From positions 1 to 62,309 of the forward strand of contig NZ_QWKG01000023.1 of assembly GCF_009911595.1 (NCBI RefSeq): a stretch of 62,309 bases of DNA, in the 5' to 3' direction. Source of the stretch: Colidextribacter sp. OB.20. GTDB lineage: Bacteria; Bacillota; Clostridia; Oscillospirales; Oscillospiraceae. This document shows, one piece after another, positions 41,727 through 50,029 of the stretch. The notes under the pieces were generated by a model, which was not told the origin of the DNA, searched no databases, and worked only from the letters and a program-made list of their open reading frames with translations. The translations under genes and the position numbers were made by a program. Every line of letters begins with the position of its first letter. The stretch's first letter is position 1.

Positions 41727-41753
41727 AAGGGAGCGCTTCGGCGCTCCCTTTTT
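41727..41753 (+). terminator. Terminator of fba
   Basis: AAGGGAGCGC / GCGCTCCCTT, perfect 10-bp stem with a TTCG tetraloop and TTTTT. Confidence 0.92.
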
Positions 41754-41822
41754 CTGCACCTGAAAAGAGAGGATGGGGCGGGGGAGAGGTGGTATACTTG
41801 AGTACAAGGAGTGGATATTTTT

Positions 41823-42677
41823 ATGGATTGGCTGAAAGACTGGAATCAGGCGCTGGACTGCCTGGAAGAGAATCTGGAGGGGGAGCTTCAGCTGGAGGAG
41901 CTGGGACGGCTGGCCGGGTGCTCCGCCTACCACTTTCAGAGGATGTTTTCCTATCTGGCCGGAGTGCCCCTGAAGGAGTATGTCCGTCGGCGGCGCATGA
42001 CCCGGGCGGCGGCCGACCTGCGGGATGGGGAGCGGGTGCTGGACGTGGCGCTGCGCTATGGCTACGACTCACCTACGGCCTTCAACCGGGCCTTTCAGGC
42101 GATTCACGGCGTGGCGCCGTCCATGGCGAAGCGAGATGGTGTAAAGCTAAAAGCCTTTCCGCGCATCCGCTTCAAATTTGTACTCAAGGGAGATACAGAA
42201 ATGGAGTATCAGATTGTCAGGCGGGAGGCGTTCCGCATTGTGGGCTTCCGCACATCTCTGCCGGTGGACACGGAGGAGAGCTTTCAGATTGTCCCCAGGT
42301 TTTGGGGGGAGGTGGGACCCCGGCTGGGGGAGCTGATTCCTATGATGGACCTTGAAACTCCTGGAGTGTTAGGCGTAAGCACCTGTCACCGGGAGGAGGA
42401 AAATTACTACTACATCGCGGTGGCGTCTTCTGTGCCAGTTCCGCCAGAGATGTATGAATGGACCGTCCCTGCCGCCGAGTGGGCGATTTTCTCTGGACAG
42501 AGTCAGGACCCCATAGCCATCCAAGAGCTGCAAAAGCGGATTGTAACCGAGTGGCTGCCCGATTCCGGCTACGAGTGGGCGCAGGCCCCGGATGTGGAGG
42601 TCTATCTGAGCCAGCCCGGAGCGGAGGAGCAACAGTTCCAGGTCTGGCTGCCTGTCCAGAGGGCAACCGGTAAATAA
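41823..42677 (+). CDS. AraC family regulator with GyrI-like effector domain
   Basis: 284 residues from the ATG at 41823. Two AraC helix-turn-helix units fill residues about 8-105 (LEELGRLAGCSAYHFQRMFS; VLDVALRYGYDSPTAFNRAF). The C-terminal half (residues about 125-284) is a GyrI-like effector-binding domain (YQIVRREAFRIVGFRTSLPV; WTVPAAEWAIFSG). This Rob/SoxS-like layout is seen in regulators that sense drugs or other small molecules. AAGGAG is 12 bases from the ATG, a little long. Confidence 0.9.
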   Translation: MDWLKDWNQALDCLEENLEGELQLEELGRLAGCSAYHFQRMFSYLAGVPLKEYVRRRRMTRAAADLRDGERVLDVALRYGYDSPTAFNRAFQAIHGVAPSMAKRDGVKLKAFPRIRFKFVLKGDTEMEYQIVRREAFRIVGFRTSLPVDTEESFQIVPRFWGEVGPRLGELIPMMDLETPGVLGVSTCHREEENYYYIAVASSVPVPPEMYEWTVPAAEWAIFSGQSQDPIAIQELQKRIVTEWLPDSGYEWAQAPDVEVYLSQPGAEEQQFQVWLPVQRATGK

Positions 42678-42698
42678 AACCTAGTTTTTGTTGACCGT

Positions 42699-42730
42699 AC
42701 ACCCCTGCGAAAGCTATTTTGCAGGGGTGT
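42699..42730 (+). terminator. Terminator of the AraC gene
   Basis: ACACCCCTGC / GCAGGGGTGT, perfect 10-bp stem with a 12-base loop, then TTTC. The T tract is weak. Confidence 0.6.
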
Positions 42731-42832
42731 TTCAGGCCATGTTAACTTTAGTTGACAGATTTCCAGGGGCATTTGGTTGACGGCACAGGGGTGAATCTGC
42801 TATGGTGGAGGCAGATAAAGGAGGTTTTCCCT

Positions 42833-43618
42833 ATGAATTTTGCGGAGCATTTGATGTCCCTGCGGAGACAGCGGGGGTGGTCCCAGGAGGAGCTGGGTAA
42901 TCAAGTCGGCGTCACCCGGCAGACAGTCTCCAAGTGGGAGATGGGGCAGAGCACCCCGGAGCTGGAGAAGCTGGTGGAGCTGTCCCGGCTCTTTGGCATG
43001 TCGATCGACCAGCTGGTAGGCCTGGAGGCGGCGGGGGAGCGGCCGGACTCCTGGGAGGTGGCTGAGAAGCCGGCAAGGGTATGTACCTGGGGCACATTAT
43101 ATGAGTACATCAGTCCTGTAAAGGTGTTTGGCCTGCCGCTGATTCACATCCGTTTTGGTTTTGGGCCCCGGCTGGCTAAAGGGATCATCGCCATCGGCAA
43201 CTGCGCTGTGGGGGTGGTGGCCGTCGGCGGCTGCTCCCTGGGACTGCTCTCCTTTGGAGGCGTCAGCCTGGGCCTGCTGCTGGCCCTGGGAGGATGCGGC
43301 CTCGGACTGTTCGCACTGGGCGGACTGGCCGTTGGGGGCTTTGCGGTGGGCGGATGTGCTGTGGGGCAGTGGCTTGCTATTGGCGGCGGGGCCTTTTCCA
43401 ACTACCTGGCCATTGGCGGCGGAGCCTGGTCCAACGGGCTGGCCATCGGCGGCTCCGCCTTCGGACATGTGGCGATAGGGACCAATGAGGCCCAAGGGAC
43501 GTTTGCCTATATTCGGGAGCAGGGCTGCCACATTGAGGACGTCTGGCGCACAGTAAAATCGGAGCTTCCCCACATGTGGGGCTGGGTCAGAGATGTGATT
43601 CAGTGGGCGCTGGGCTGA
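42833..43618 (+). CDS. XRE regulator with C-terminal glycine-rich repeat domain
   Basis: 261 residues from the ATG at 42833, with AAAGGAGG upstream. Residues about 3-62 are an XRE helix-turn-helix (SLRRQRGWSQEELGNQVGVT). Residues about 115-220 are a run of short Gly-rich hydrophobic repeats of roughly six residues (AIGNCAVGVVAVGGCSLG and onward), which suggests a parallel beta-helix or membrane-associated stack. Such a tail is seen on some XRE proteins of Clostridia and has no assigned role. Confidence 0.78.
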   Translation: MNFAEHLMSLRRQRGWSQEELGNQVGVTRQTVSKWEMGQSTPELEKLVELSRLFGMSIDQLVGLEAAGERPDSWEVAEKPARVCTWGTLYEYISPVKVFGLPLIHIRFGFGPRLAKGIIAIGNCAVGVVAVGGCSLGLLSFGGVSLGLLLALGGCGLGLFALGGLAVGGFAVGGCAVGQWLAIGGGAFSNYLAIGGGAWSNGLAIGGSAFGHVAIGTNEAQGTFAYIREQGCHIEDVWRTVKSELPHMWGWVRDVIQWALG

Positions 43619-43675
43619 CAGGCACTTTCCCTTGTCCATCCGCATAATATAAGGGAAAACAAGGAGGTTTTCCCT

Positions 43676-44170
43676 ATGACTTTGCGCCCCTATAACCGCC
43701 AGGCAGCGGTGGCCTACGCCCACCGCTGGGCCTACCACCGGAACCCGGATTTTTACAGCTTCGACGAGCTGGGAGGCGACTGCACCAACTTCGCCTCCCA
43801 GTGCCTCTATGCCGGCGCCGGGGTGATGGATTGCACTCCCACCTTCGGCTGGTACTACAACAGCCAGTACAGCCGGGCCCCGGCCTGGACGGGAGTTCAG
43901 TATTTTTACAACTACCTCACCCGGAGCAGGGAGCGTCCCGGCCCGGTGGGCCGGGATGTGACGGTAGATCAGATTCAGCCCGGGGACTTTGTCCAGCTCA
44001 GCTTCGGGGCCGGCTTTGCCCACAACCCGGTGATTGTGGCGGTAAACAGCCCGCCCCTGCCGGAGAACATTCTGGTGGCCGCCCACACCGACGACGCGGA
44101 CTACCGGCCGCTGTCCACCTATCCCATCCGTGACATCCGTTTCATCCACATTTTAGGGGTAAATTCTTGA
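43676..44170 (+). CDS. Amidase domain protein (Amidase_6 family)
   Basis: 164 residues with AAGGAGG upstream. The motif GGDCTNFASQCLYAGAGVM holds the catalytic Cys of the NlpC/P60-related amidase_6 group, and FAHNPVIVAVNS may supply the His region. A C-terminal Asp/Ser set (TDDADYRPLSTYPIRDIRF) is typical of the family. It may cleave a peptide or amide bond in the cell wall, but no signal peptide is present, so it could act in the cytoplasm or be exported by another route. Confidence 0.78.
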   Translation: MTLRPYNRQAAVAYAHRWAYHRNPDFYSFDELGGDCTNFASQCLYAGAGVMDCTPTFGWYYNSQYSRAPAWTGVQYFYNYLTRSRERPGPVGRDVTVDQIQPGDFVQLSFGAGFAHNPVIVAVNSPPLPENILVAAHTDDADYRPLSTYPIRDIRFIHILGVNS

Positions 44171-44223
44171 CCGGCGCTGCCTTTTTGTGGTAGGATGGCT
44201 CCATAAAGAGGAGGGGCGAAGTG

Positions 44224-45075
44224 ATGCGGCAGCTGAAAAAGGCCTATCTGGAGATTACCAACGTGTGCAATCTGTCCTGTGATTTCTGCCCAAAAAACAG
44301 GCGCAGGGCGGGTTTTTTGTCTCTGGAGGGCTTTCGTGTGCTGGCCGGGAGGCTTCGGCCCCATACGGCCTATCTCTACCTCCACCTGATGGGGGAGCCC
44401 CTGCTCCACCCCCAGCTGGCCGAGATTTTGGAGATTGGGGCGGACCTGGATTTTCGGGTGATGATTACCACCAATGGGACCCTGCTGCCTGAGCAGGGCG
44501 GACTGCTGTGTGCCAGTCCGGCGGTGGAGAAGGTGAGCGTCTCCCTTCACTCCTTTGAGGGAAATGAGGGGGACGGGCTGGACCGCTATTTGGAGCAGTG
44601 TATCCGGTTTGCCAAAAGGGCCGGGGAACAGGGGAAAAAATGTGCCCTGCGCCTGTGGAACCTGGACGGGGCGGACATAAAAGGCGATAACTGTCTCAAC
44701 GGAAGGATTTTGGCCGCGTTAGAGAAAGCCTTTCCCGGGCCATGGAGGGAGGGGCGCCAGGGGACGACCTTGGCTTCCAACGTCTTTCTGGAGTGGGGGA
44801 AGCGGTTCAGATGGCCTGACCTGTCCGCCCCGGAGCAGGGGGAGCAGTCCTTCTGCTACGGCCTGCGAGACCAGGTGGGCGTACTGTGGGACGGGACAGT
44901 GGTGCCCTGCTGCCTGGATCATGAGGGGGATATCCCCTTGGGGAACCTCTATACACAGACGCTGGAGGAAATTTTGGACAGCCCTCGGGCCCAGGCTATT
45001 TACGACGGCTTTTCCCGGCGGAGGGCTCAGGAGGAGCTGTGCCGCCGGTGCGGCTTTGCCCGGCGATTTCAATAG
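44224..45075 (+). CDS. Radical SAM/SPASM domain protein
   Basis: 283 residues from the ATG at 44224, preceded by GAGGAGGGG. The radical SAM cluster motif is CNLSCDFC (C15, C19, C22). The middle holds YLHLMGEPLLHPQLAEILEI. The C-terminal part has a SPASM-type Cys set (VVPCCLDHEGDIPLGNLY; ELCRRCGFARRF). SPASM enzymes modify peptides or enzymes using extra Fe-S clusters. No precursor peptide gene is seen next to it. Confidence 0.88.
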   Translation: MRQLKKAYLEITNVCNLSCDFCPKNRRRAGFLSLEGFRVLAGRLRPHTAYLYLHLMGEPLLHPQLAEILEIGADLDFRVMITTNGTLLPEQGGLLCASPAVEKVSVSLHSFEGNEGDGLDRYLEQCIRFAKRAGEQGKKCALRLWNLDGADIKGDNCLNGRILAALEKAFPGPWREGRQGTTLASNVFLEWGKRFRWPDLSAPEQGEQSFCYGLRDQVGVLWDGTVVPCCLDHEGDIPLGNLYTQTLEEILDSPRAQAIYDGFSRRRAQEELCRRCGFARRFQ

Positions 45076-45080
45076 AAGAA

Positions 45081-45113
45081 GAGAGAGGTCCTTGTTGGAC
45101 CTCTCTCTTTTTT
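45081..45113. terminator. Shared terminator of the radical SAM gene and cotJC
   Basis: GAGAGAGGTCC / GGACCTCTCTC, 11-bp stem, TTGTT loop, TTTTTT at 45108-45113. It is two bases from the cotJC stop codon on the other strand, so it may serve both genes. Confidence 0.85.
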
Positions 45114-45114
45114 G

Positions 45115-45216
45115 TCAGCCTCTGCCGTTGTTTTGAGGCTGAAGCTTGTCGAAGGCGGGGTTGGTGAGATAGACGTTCCGGGCGTCCATCTTCTCCTTGC
45201 ACAGCCGCAGACATTC
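45115..45216 (-). pseudogene. cotJC: 3' end of cotJC, cut off by the element
   Basis: Read on the minus strand, 34 codons (GAA TGT ... TGA) encode ECLRLCKEKMDARNVYLTNP and a tail with AFDKLQPQNNGRG. This is the normal end of CotJC-type manganese catalases (compare NPAFD). There is no start codon or promoter on this side. Its first codon is the Glu codon GAA, which also occurs in frame at 60273-60275 in the 5' part of the gene, 15,059 bp away. Confidence 0.9.
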
Positions 45217-45219
45217 GCC
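45214..45219. other. attL core TTCGCC
   Basis: Left junction. The sequence to the left is the 3' part of cotJC; the sequence to the right (AGTGCCAACAGG) is element. The hexamer is the only sequence shared exactly at both ends. Confidence 0.8.
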
Positions 45220-45273
45220 AGTGCCAACAGGATAGAATGGGGGAGCGGAGCTGCTGACAAATAAAAAATAGCG

Positions 45274-45302
45274 TTGCGCCATCTGCGGTAATAGGTTATA
45301 AT
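45274..45302 (+). promoter_or_regulatory. Promoter of the hsd operon
   Basis: TTGCGC at 45274-45279, 17-bp spacer, TATAAT at 45297-45302. It lies 55 bp inside the element, 46 bp before hsdR. Confidence 0.65.
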
Positions 45303-45347
45303 GGATAAAATTGCAAAAGATTGCCGCAAAAAAGAGGTGGACAAGCT

Positions 45348-48300
45348 ATGGAAAGCAATTTTGCTTTTTTGGAGAAAGATTTTCCTGTACTGGCTAAGCT
45401 CGGAAAAACAGCGGAAGCGTATCTCTATTCAGATTCCAATTCCTGTCTGATAAAACTGGGCATTATTGGCGAAACTATTGTTAATCTGATGTTTACCTAT
45501 GACAAAATTGCTCTGCCCAGGGAAAATTCTGCAGTTGAGCGGATTAACGTCCTGGCCTGGGAAGGGCTGTTGACCAAGGATCTGGTCGGTATCCTCCATG
45601 CGCTGCGCAAGATTCGGAACAAGGCCGCCCACGATAATTATGAGTCTGTTTCCGACGGCAAGGCGTTGCTTCAAATGGCGCACAGCTTGTGTGAGTGGTT
45701 CATGCAGACCTATGGAGATTGGAGCTATCAAAGCCAGAAATTTGTGATGCCCTCCGAGCGGGAGCAGATTCCTCCGGCAGACAAAGCGGCGGAGGGACAG
45801 GAGGAAAAACGACTGGCAGAGCAGGCGGAGCAGGCCGCAGCCGTAGCCGCCCCAGTCGCAAAGGCTATCCGACGCCAACAGGCTAGCCGGGCAGCCAATC
45901 AGCGGCAGAAGTCAGAGGCAGAGACCCGCTACCTCATCGACCATCAGCTGCGCCAAGTTGGGTGGGAGGCCAACACCGAAAATATCCGGTACTCCAAAGG
46001 TGCCCGGCCAGTTAAGGGTCGGAATCTTGCCATTGCAGAATGGCCCACAGATTCTACCGCTGGGAACTATGGGCGGGTAGATTATGCGCTGTTCGTCGGA
46101 TTGCAATTTGTAGGCGTTATTGAGGCTAAAGCAGAACATAAGGACATTCCCTCTGTTTTGGACTATCAGGGGAAGGACTACCCACGCTGTATCCGGAAAG
46201 AGGACGCCCCCTATCAGATTGGAATTTGGGGAAATTATAAGGTTCCTTTTACCTTCGCCACCAATGGCCGCCCCTATTTGGAGCAGATGAAAACCAAGTC
46301 CGGTATCTGGTTTTTGGATTTACGCCGTCCCTCCAACGCTCCGAAAGCTCTGCGGGGCTGGATCAGCCCAGAGGGAATTATGGAACTTTTGGGGAAAAAT
46401 ATAGAAGCAGGCAATCAGGCTTTACAGTCCATGCCCTACAAGCTCTTGCAGGATAAGGACGGACTAAATCTGCGCAATTATCAGCTAAAGGCGATCCAGG
46501 CGGCGGAACAGGCAGTTGTTGACGGGAAACGTACCGTCCTTCTGGCTATGGCCACCGGAACCGGAAAGACACGGACGGTGCTGGGCCTGATTTACCGTTT
46601 CCTGGAGACAAAGCGTTTCCGCCGGATTCTGTTCCTTGTGGATCGGACAGCTCTGGGAGAGCAGGCTCAGGACGTGTTCAAGGAAGTCAAGCTGGCCGAA
46701 CTGATGACCCTGGATGAACTTTATAACATCAAGGGCTTGCAGGACAAGACCATCGACCGGGAAACTCGTGTTCAGATTGCCACGGTTCAGGGAATGGTCA
46801 AGCGCATCCTGTATAACGATGGGGAAACCATGCCCGCCATTACCGACTATGATCTCATCATTGTGGACGAGGCCCACCGGGGCTACCTCCTGGACCGGGA
46901 GATGGGAGATACCGAGACCCTCTACATGGACCAGCGGGACTACCAGAGCAAATATCGGGCTGTGATTGAGTATTTCGATGCAGTGAAAATCGCTCTGACG
47001 GCGACGCCTGCCCTTCAGACTACCGAAATCTTTGGTCAGCCAGTGTTCAAGTATACATACCGCGAGGCAGTGATCGAGGGCTTTCTGGTGGATCACGACG
47101 CTCCCCATAACCTTCATACCAAGCTGCGGGACGAGGGCATCCATTACGATGCGGGGGATACCCTGATGGTTTTGGACCCGCTCACCGGCGAGATTACCAA
47201 CAGCGAGCAGCTGGAGGACGAGCTGGACTTTGAGATTGAGGATTTCAACCGTAAAATTGTCAATGAAAACTTCAACCGCACGGTTTTGGAGGAGATTGCC
47301 CGAGACATTGATCCGGAAAATGTGGATGAGCAAGGGAAGACTCTGATTTATGCGGTGAACGACGCCCATGCTGACATGATCGTGGATATTTTGAAAAACA
47401 TCTACGCTGAACAGGATGTGGACAACGATGCGATGATGAAAATTACCGGCAGCGTGGGCGGGGGGGACCCAAAAAAGGTGCGGGACGCCATCAAACGTTT
47501 TAAGAACGAACGGTTCCCCAGCGTCGCGGTCACGGTGGACCTGTTGACCACCGGGATCGACGTGCCGGAAATCACAACGCTGGTCTTTATGCGGCGGGTC
47601 AAGTCCCGTATTCTGTTCGAGCAGATGTTGGGCCGGGCGACCCGGCTGTGTCCCAAAATTCACAAAACCCACTTTGAAATCTACGACCCGGTCGGGGTGT
47701 ATGAGTCGCTGGACCCAGTGAACACCATGAAGCCCGTGGCGGCCAATCCGGCTATAACTTATCCTCAACTGCTGGACGGGCTGGAGGAGATGGAGGACGA
47801 GAGCCACATCAGAAACCAGGTCAATCAGATTACCGCTAAATTACAGCGGCAAAAAGGCAGACTGAGCGGCCAGACCTTGGAGCATTTCATCAGCATGACC
47901 GGAGGAAAGGACCCGTCTCAGTTCATTGACGACCTGCTCCAGAAGAGTCCGGAGGAGGCCAAACGCTGCCTTTTAGACCATCGTGACTTGTTCAGCCTGC
48001 TTCAGGGAGAGCGGAGCGGAGGTGGTAGGCCGGTTGTGATCTCTGACGCGGAGGATGAATTGGTCAGCCATACCCGGGGCTATGGGGGCGGGAGTCGCCC
48101 AGAGGACTATTTGGACGCTTTCTCAGACTATGTGCAGGCCAATATGAATGAGATCGCCGCGCTGCATATTGTCTGTACTCGCCCGAGAGATTTGACCCGG
48201 GAAAGCCTGAAAAGTCTGCGCTTGACATTGGATCGGGAGGGCTTTACCGTTCAGCAGCTCAATACGGCCATTTCCGAACTGACCAACGAGGAGATTGCTG

Positions 48301-48614
48301 CCGACATCATCAGCCTCATCCGCCGGTACGCCATCGGTGCGGAGCTCATCAGCCATGAGGCTCGTATCCGTAGGGCAGTGGACAAGCTGAAAAAGGCCCA
48401 CAATTTTACCCAGGCGGAGCTAAACTGGCTGTCCAAGATGGAGAAATATCTGATGGAGGAATCCGTCTTGAATGTTACCGTTTTTGATGAAGACAGCCGT
48501 TTTAAAAGTGTCGGCGGGTTTGTAAAGATCAATAAAGTGTTCCAAAATCGGCTGGAAAGTGTTGTGCTGGAACTGAATGAATACCTGTACGACGATGGGG
48601 GGAGAATCGCATGA
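45348..48614 (+). CDS. hsdR: Type I restriction enzyme R subunit
   Basis: 1088 residues from the ATG at 45348, with AAGAGGTGG upstream. Residues about 1-140 are a DUF4145-like domain (LHALRKIRNKAAHDNYESV). A nuclease domain follows, with the PD-(D/E)XK core GRVDYALFVG and VIEAKAEH. The motor is a superfamily 2 helicase: Walker A MATGTGKT around residues 401-408, Walker B IVDEAHRGY at 507. It cuts foreign DNA far from the recognition site after translocation. It overlaps hsdM by 4 bases (ATGA). Confidence 0.93.
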   Translation: MESNFAFLEKDFPVLAKLGKTAEAYLYSDSNSCLIKLGIIGETIVNLMFTYDKIALPRENSAVERINVLAWEGLLTKDLVGILHALRKIRNKAAHDNYESVSDGKALLQMAHSLCEWFMQTYGDWSYQSQKFVMPSEREQIPPADKAAEGQEEKRLAEQAEQAAAVAAPVAKAIRRQQASRAANQRQKSEAETRYLIDHQLRQVGWEANTENIRYSKGARPVKGRNLAIAEWPTDSTAGNYGRVDYALFVGLQFVGVIEAKAEHKDIPSVLDYQGKDYPRCIRKEDAPYQIGIWGNYKVPFTFATNGRPYLEQMKTKSGIWFLDLRRPSNAPKALRGWISPEGIMELLGKNIEAGNQALQSMPYKLLQDKDGLNLRNYQLKAIQAAEQAVVDGKRTVLLAMATGTGKTRTVLGLIYRFLETKRFRRILFLVDRTALGEQAQDVFKEVKLAELMTLDELYNIKGLQDKTIDRETRVQIATVQGMVKRILYNDGETMPAITDYDLIIVDEAHRGYLLDREMGDTETLYMDQRDYQSKYRAVIEYFDAVKIALTATPALQTTEIFGQPVFKYTYREAVIEGFLVDHDAPHNLHTKLRDEGIHYDAGDTLMVLDPLTGEITNSEQLEDELDFEIEDFNRKIVNENFNRTVLEEIARDIDPENVDEQGKTLIYAVNDAHADMIVDILKNIYAEQDVDNDAMMKITGSVGGGDPKKVRDAIKRFKNERFPSVAVTVDLLTTGIDVPEITTLVFMRRVKSRILFEQMLGRATRLCPKIHKTHFEIYDPVGVYESLDPVNTMKPVAANPAITYPQLLDGLEEMEDESHIRNQVNQITAKLQRQKGRLSGQTLEHFISMTGGKDPSQFIDDLLQKSPEEAKRCLLDHRDLFSLLQGERSGGGRPVVISDAEDELVSHTRGYGGGSRPEDYLDAFSDYVQANMNEIAALHIVCTRPRDLTRESLKSLRLTLDREGFTVQQLNTAISELTNEEIAADIISLIRRYAIGAELISHEARIRRAVDKLKKAHNFTQAELNWLSKMEKYLMEESVLNVTVFDEDSRFKSVGGFVKINKVFQNRLESVVLELNEYLYDDGGRIA

Positions 48615-50029
48615 CCACTCAGGAAATCGTATCAAAACTATGGAACCTGTGCAATGTGCTGCGTGACGATGGCATTACCTATCACCAGTATGTCACAGAG
48701 CTGACCTACATCCTGTTTCTGAAGATGGCCAAGGAGACTGGGGCAGAGGAGCAGATTCCAGATGTTTACCGCTGGGACCAGCTTACTGTTAAGAGCGGTC
48801 TGGAGTTGAAAAAGTTCTATAAAGACCTGCTATCCCACCTAGGGGAGAACGGGACAGGTCGTGTCCGGGAGATTTACCAAGGGGCGTCCACCAACATTGA
48901 TGAGCCCAAGAATTTGGAAAAGATTATCACCACTATCGACGGTCTGGACTGGTACTCCGCCCGAGAGGAGGGACTGGGCAACCTCTATGAGGGCCTGCTG
49001 GAGAAGAACGCTAACGAGAAGAAATCTGGAGCGGGGCAGTACTTCACACCCCGGGTACTCATTGATGTGATGACCCGCTTGATGAAGCCCCAGCCCGGCG
49101 AACGGTGCAACGACCCCGCCTGCGGCACGTTCGGCTTTATGATAGCGGCCTATCGGTATGTGAAAGAACAAACTGACGACTTCTTTGACCTGGACGCAGA
49201 CACCGCAAAGTTTGAAAAGGGAGATGCCTTTACAGGCTGTGAGCTGGTCCACGACACCCACCGGCTGGCCCTGATGAACGCTATGCTCCACGACATGGGC
49301 GGGCAAATCCTGCTGGGGGATACCCTGTCCAACTTCGGCAAGCAGATGTCCGGCTTTGACCTGGTGCTGACCAATCCCCCCTTCGGCACCAAAAAGGGCG
49401 GCGAGCGTGCCACCCGGGACGACTTCACCTACTCCACCAGCAATAAGCAACTCAATTTCCTCCAGCACATCTACCGCAGCCTGCGGACCAACGGGAAAGC
49501 CAGGGCCGCTGTGGTGCTGCCGGACAACGTGCTCTTTGCCGACGGAGATGGGGAGAAAATCCGGGTGGACCTGATGGACAAGTGTAACTTACATACCGTC
49601 CTGCGCCTGCCCACCGGCATTTTCTACGCCCAGGGCGTTAAAACCAACGTGCTGTTTTTCACCCGGGGCCGTACCGATAAGGACAACACCAAGGAGGTCT
49701 GGTTCTATGATCTTCGTACCAATATGCCCTCCTTCGGTAAGACAACCCCGCTGAAAACGGAGCATTTCGCAGACTTTGAGGCGGCGTTTGAGGCCGCAGA
49801 CCGCCAGGCTGTGCAGGATGAGCGGTGGAGCGTGTTCACCAGGGAGCAGATTGCCCAGAAGGGCAACAGCCTGGATTTGGGTTTGATACGGGATGATTCT
49901 GTGGTTGACTATGATGATTTGCCCGACCCGATTGAGAGCGGCGAGGAGGCCATTGCGCAGCTGGAAGAGGCGGTGGACCTCTTGCAAAGTGTGGTGAATG
50001 AGCTGAAGGCCCTGTCGGAGGTGGAGTGA
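48611..50029 (+). CDS. hsdM: Type I DNA methyltransferase M subunit
   Basis: 472 residues. The AdoMet motif is DPACGTFGF at 168-176 and the catalytic N6-adenine motif is NPPFG at 255-259. The helical HsdM_N domain is at the start (WNLCNVLRDDGITYHQYVTE). Two M chains and one S chain form the methyltransferase that protects host DNA. Start and stop overlap its neighbours by 4 and 1 bases. Confidence 0.94.
   Translation: MTTQEIVSKLWNLCNVLRDDGITYHQYVTELTYILFLKMAKETGAEEQIPDVYRWDQLTVKSGLELKKFYKDLLSHLGENGTGRVREIYQGASTNIDEPKNLEKIITTIDGLDWYSAREEGLGNLYEGLLEKNANEKKSGAGQYFTPRVLIDVMTRLMKPQPGERCNDPACGTFGFMIAAYRYVKEQTDDFFDLDADTAKFEKGDAFTGCELVHDTHRLALMNAMLHDMGGQILLGDTLSNFGKQMSGFDLVLTNPPFGTKKGGERATRDDFTYSTSNKQLNFLQHIYRSLRTNGKARAAVVLPDNVLFADGDGEKIRVDLMDKCNLHTVLRLPTGIFYAQGVKTNVLFFTRGRTDKDNTKEVWFYDLRTNMPSFGKTTPLKTEHFADFEAAFEAADRQAVQDERWSVFTREQIAQKGNSLDLGLIRDDSVVDYDDLPDPIESGEEAIAQLEEAVDLLQSVVNELKALSEVE

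Noticed and set aside
45214-45219. A tRNA gene as the integration site of the element
   Set aside because: No tRNA is found at either junction; both flanks are cotJC coding sequence.
46485-47807. A 440-codon minus-strand frame across hsdR
   Set aside because: Antisense shadow; hsdR is supported by helicase and nuclease motifs.
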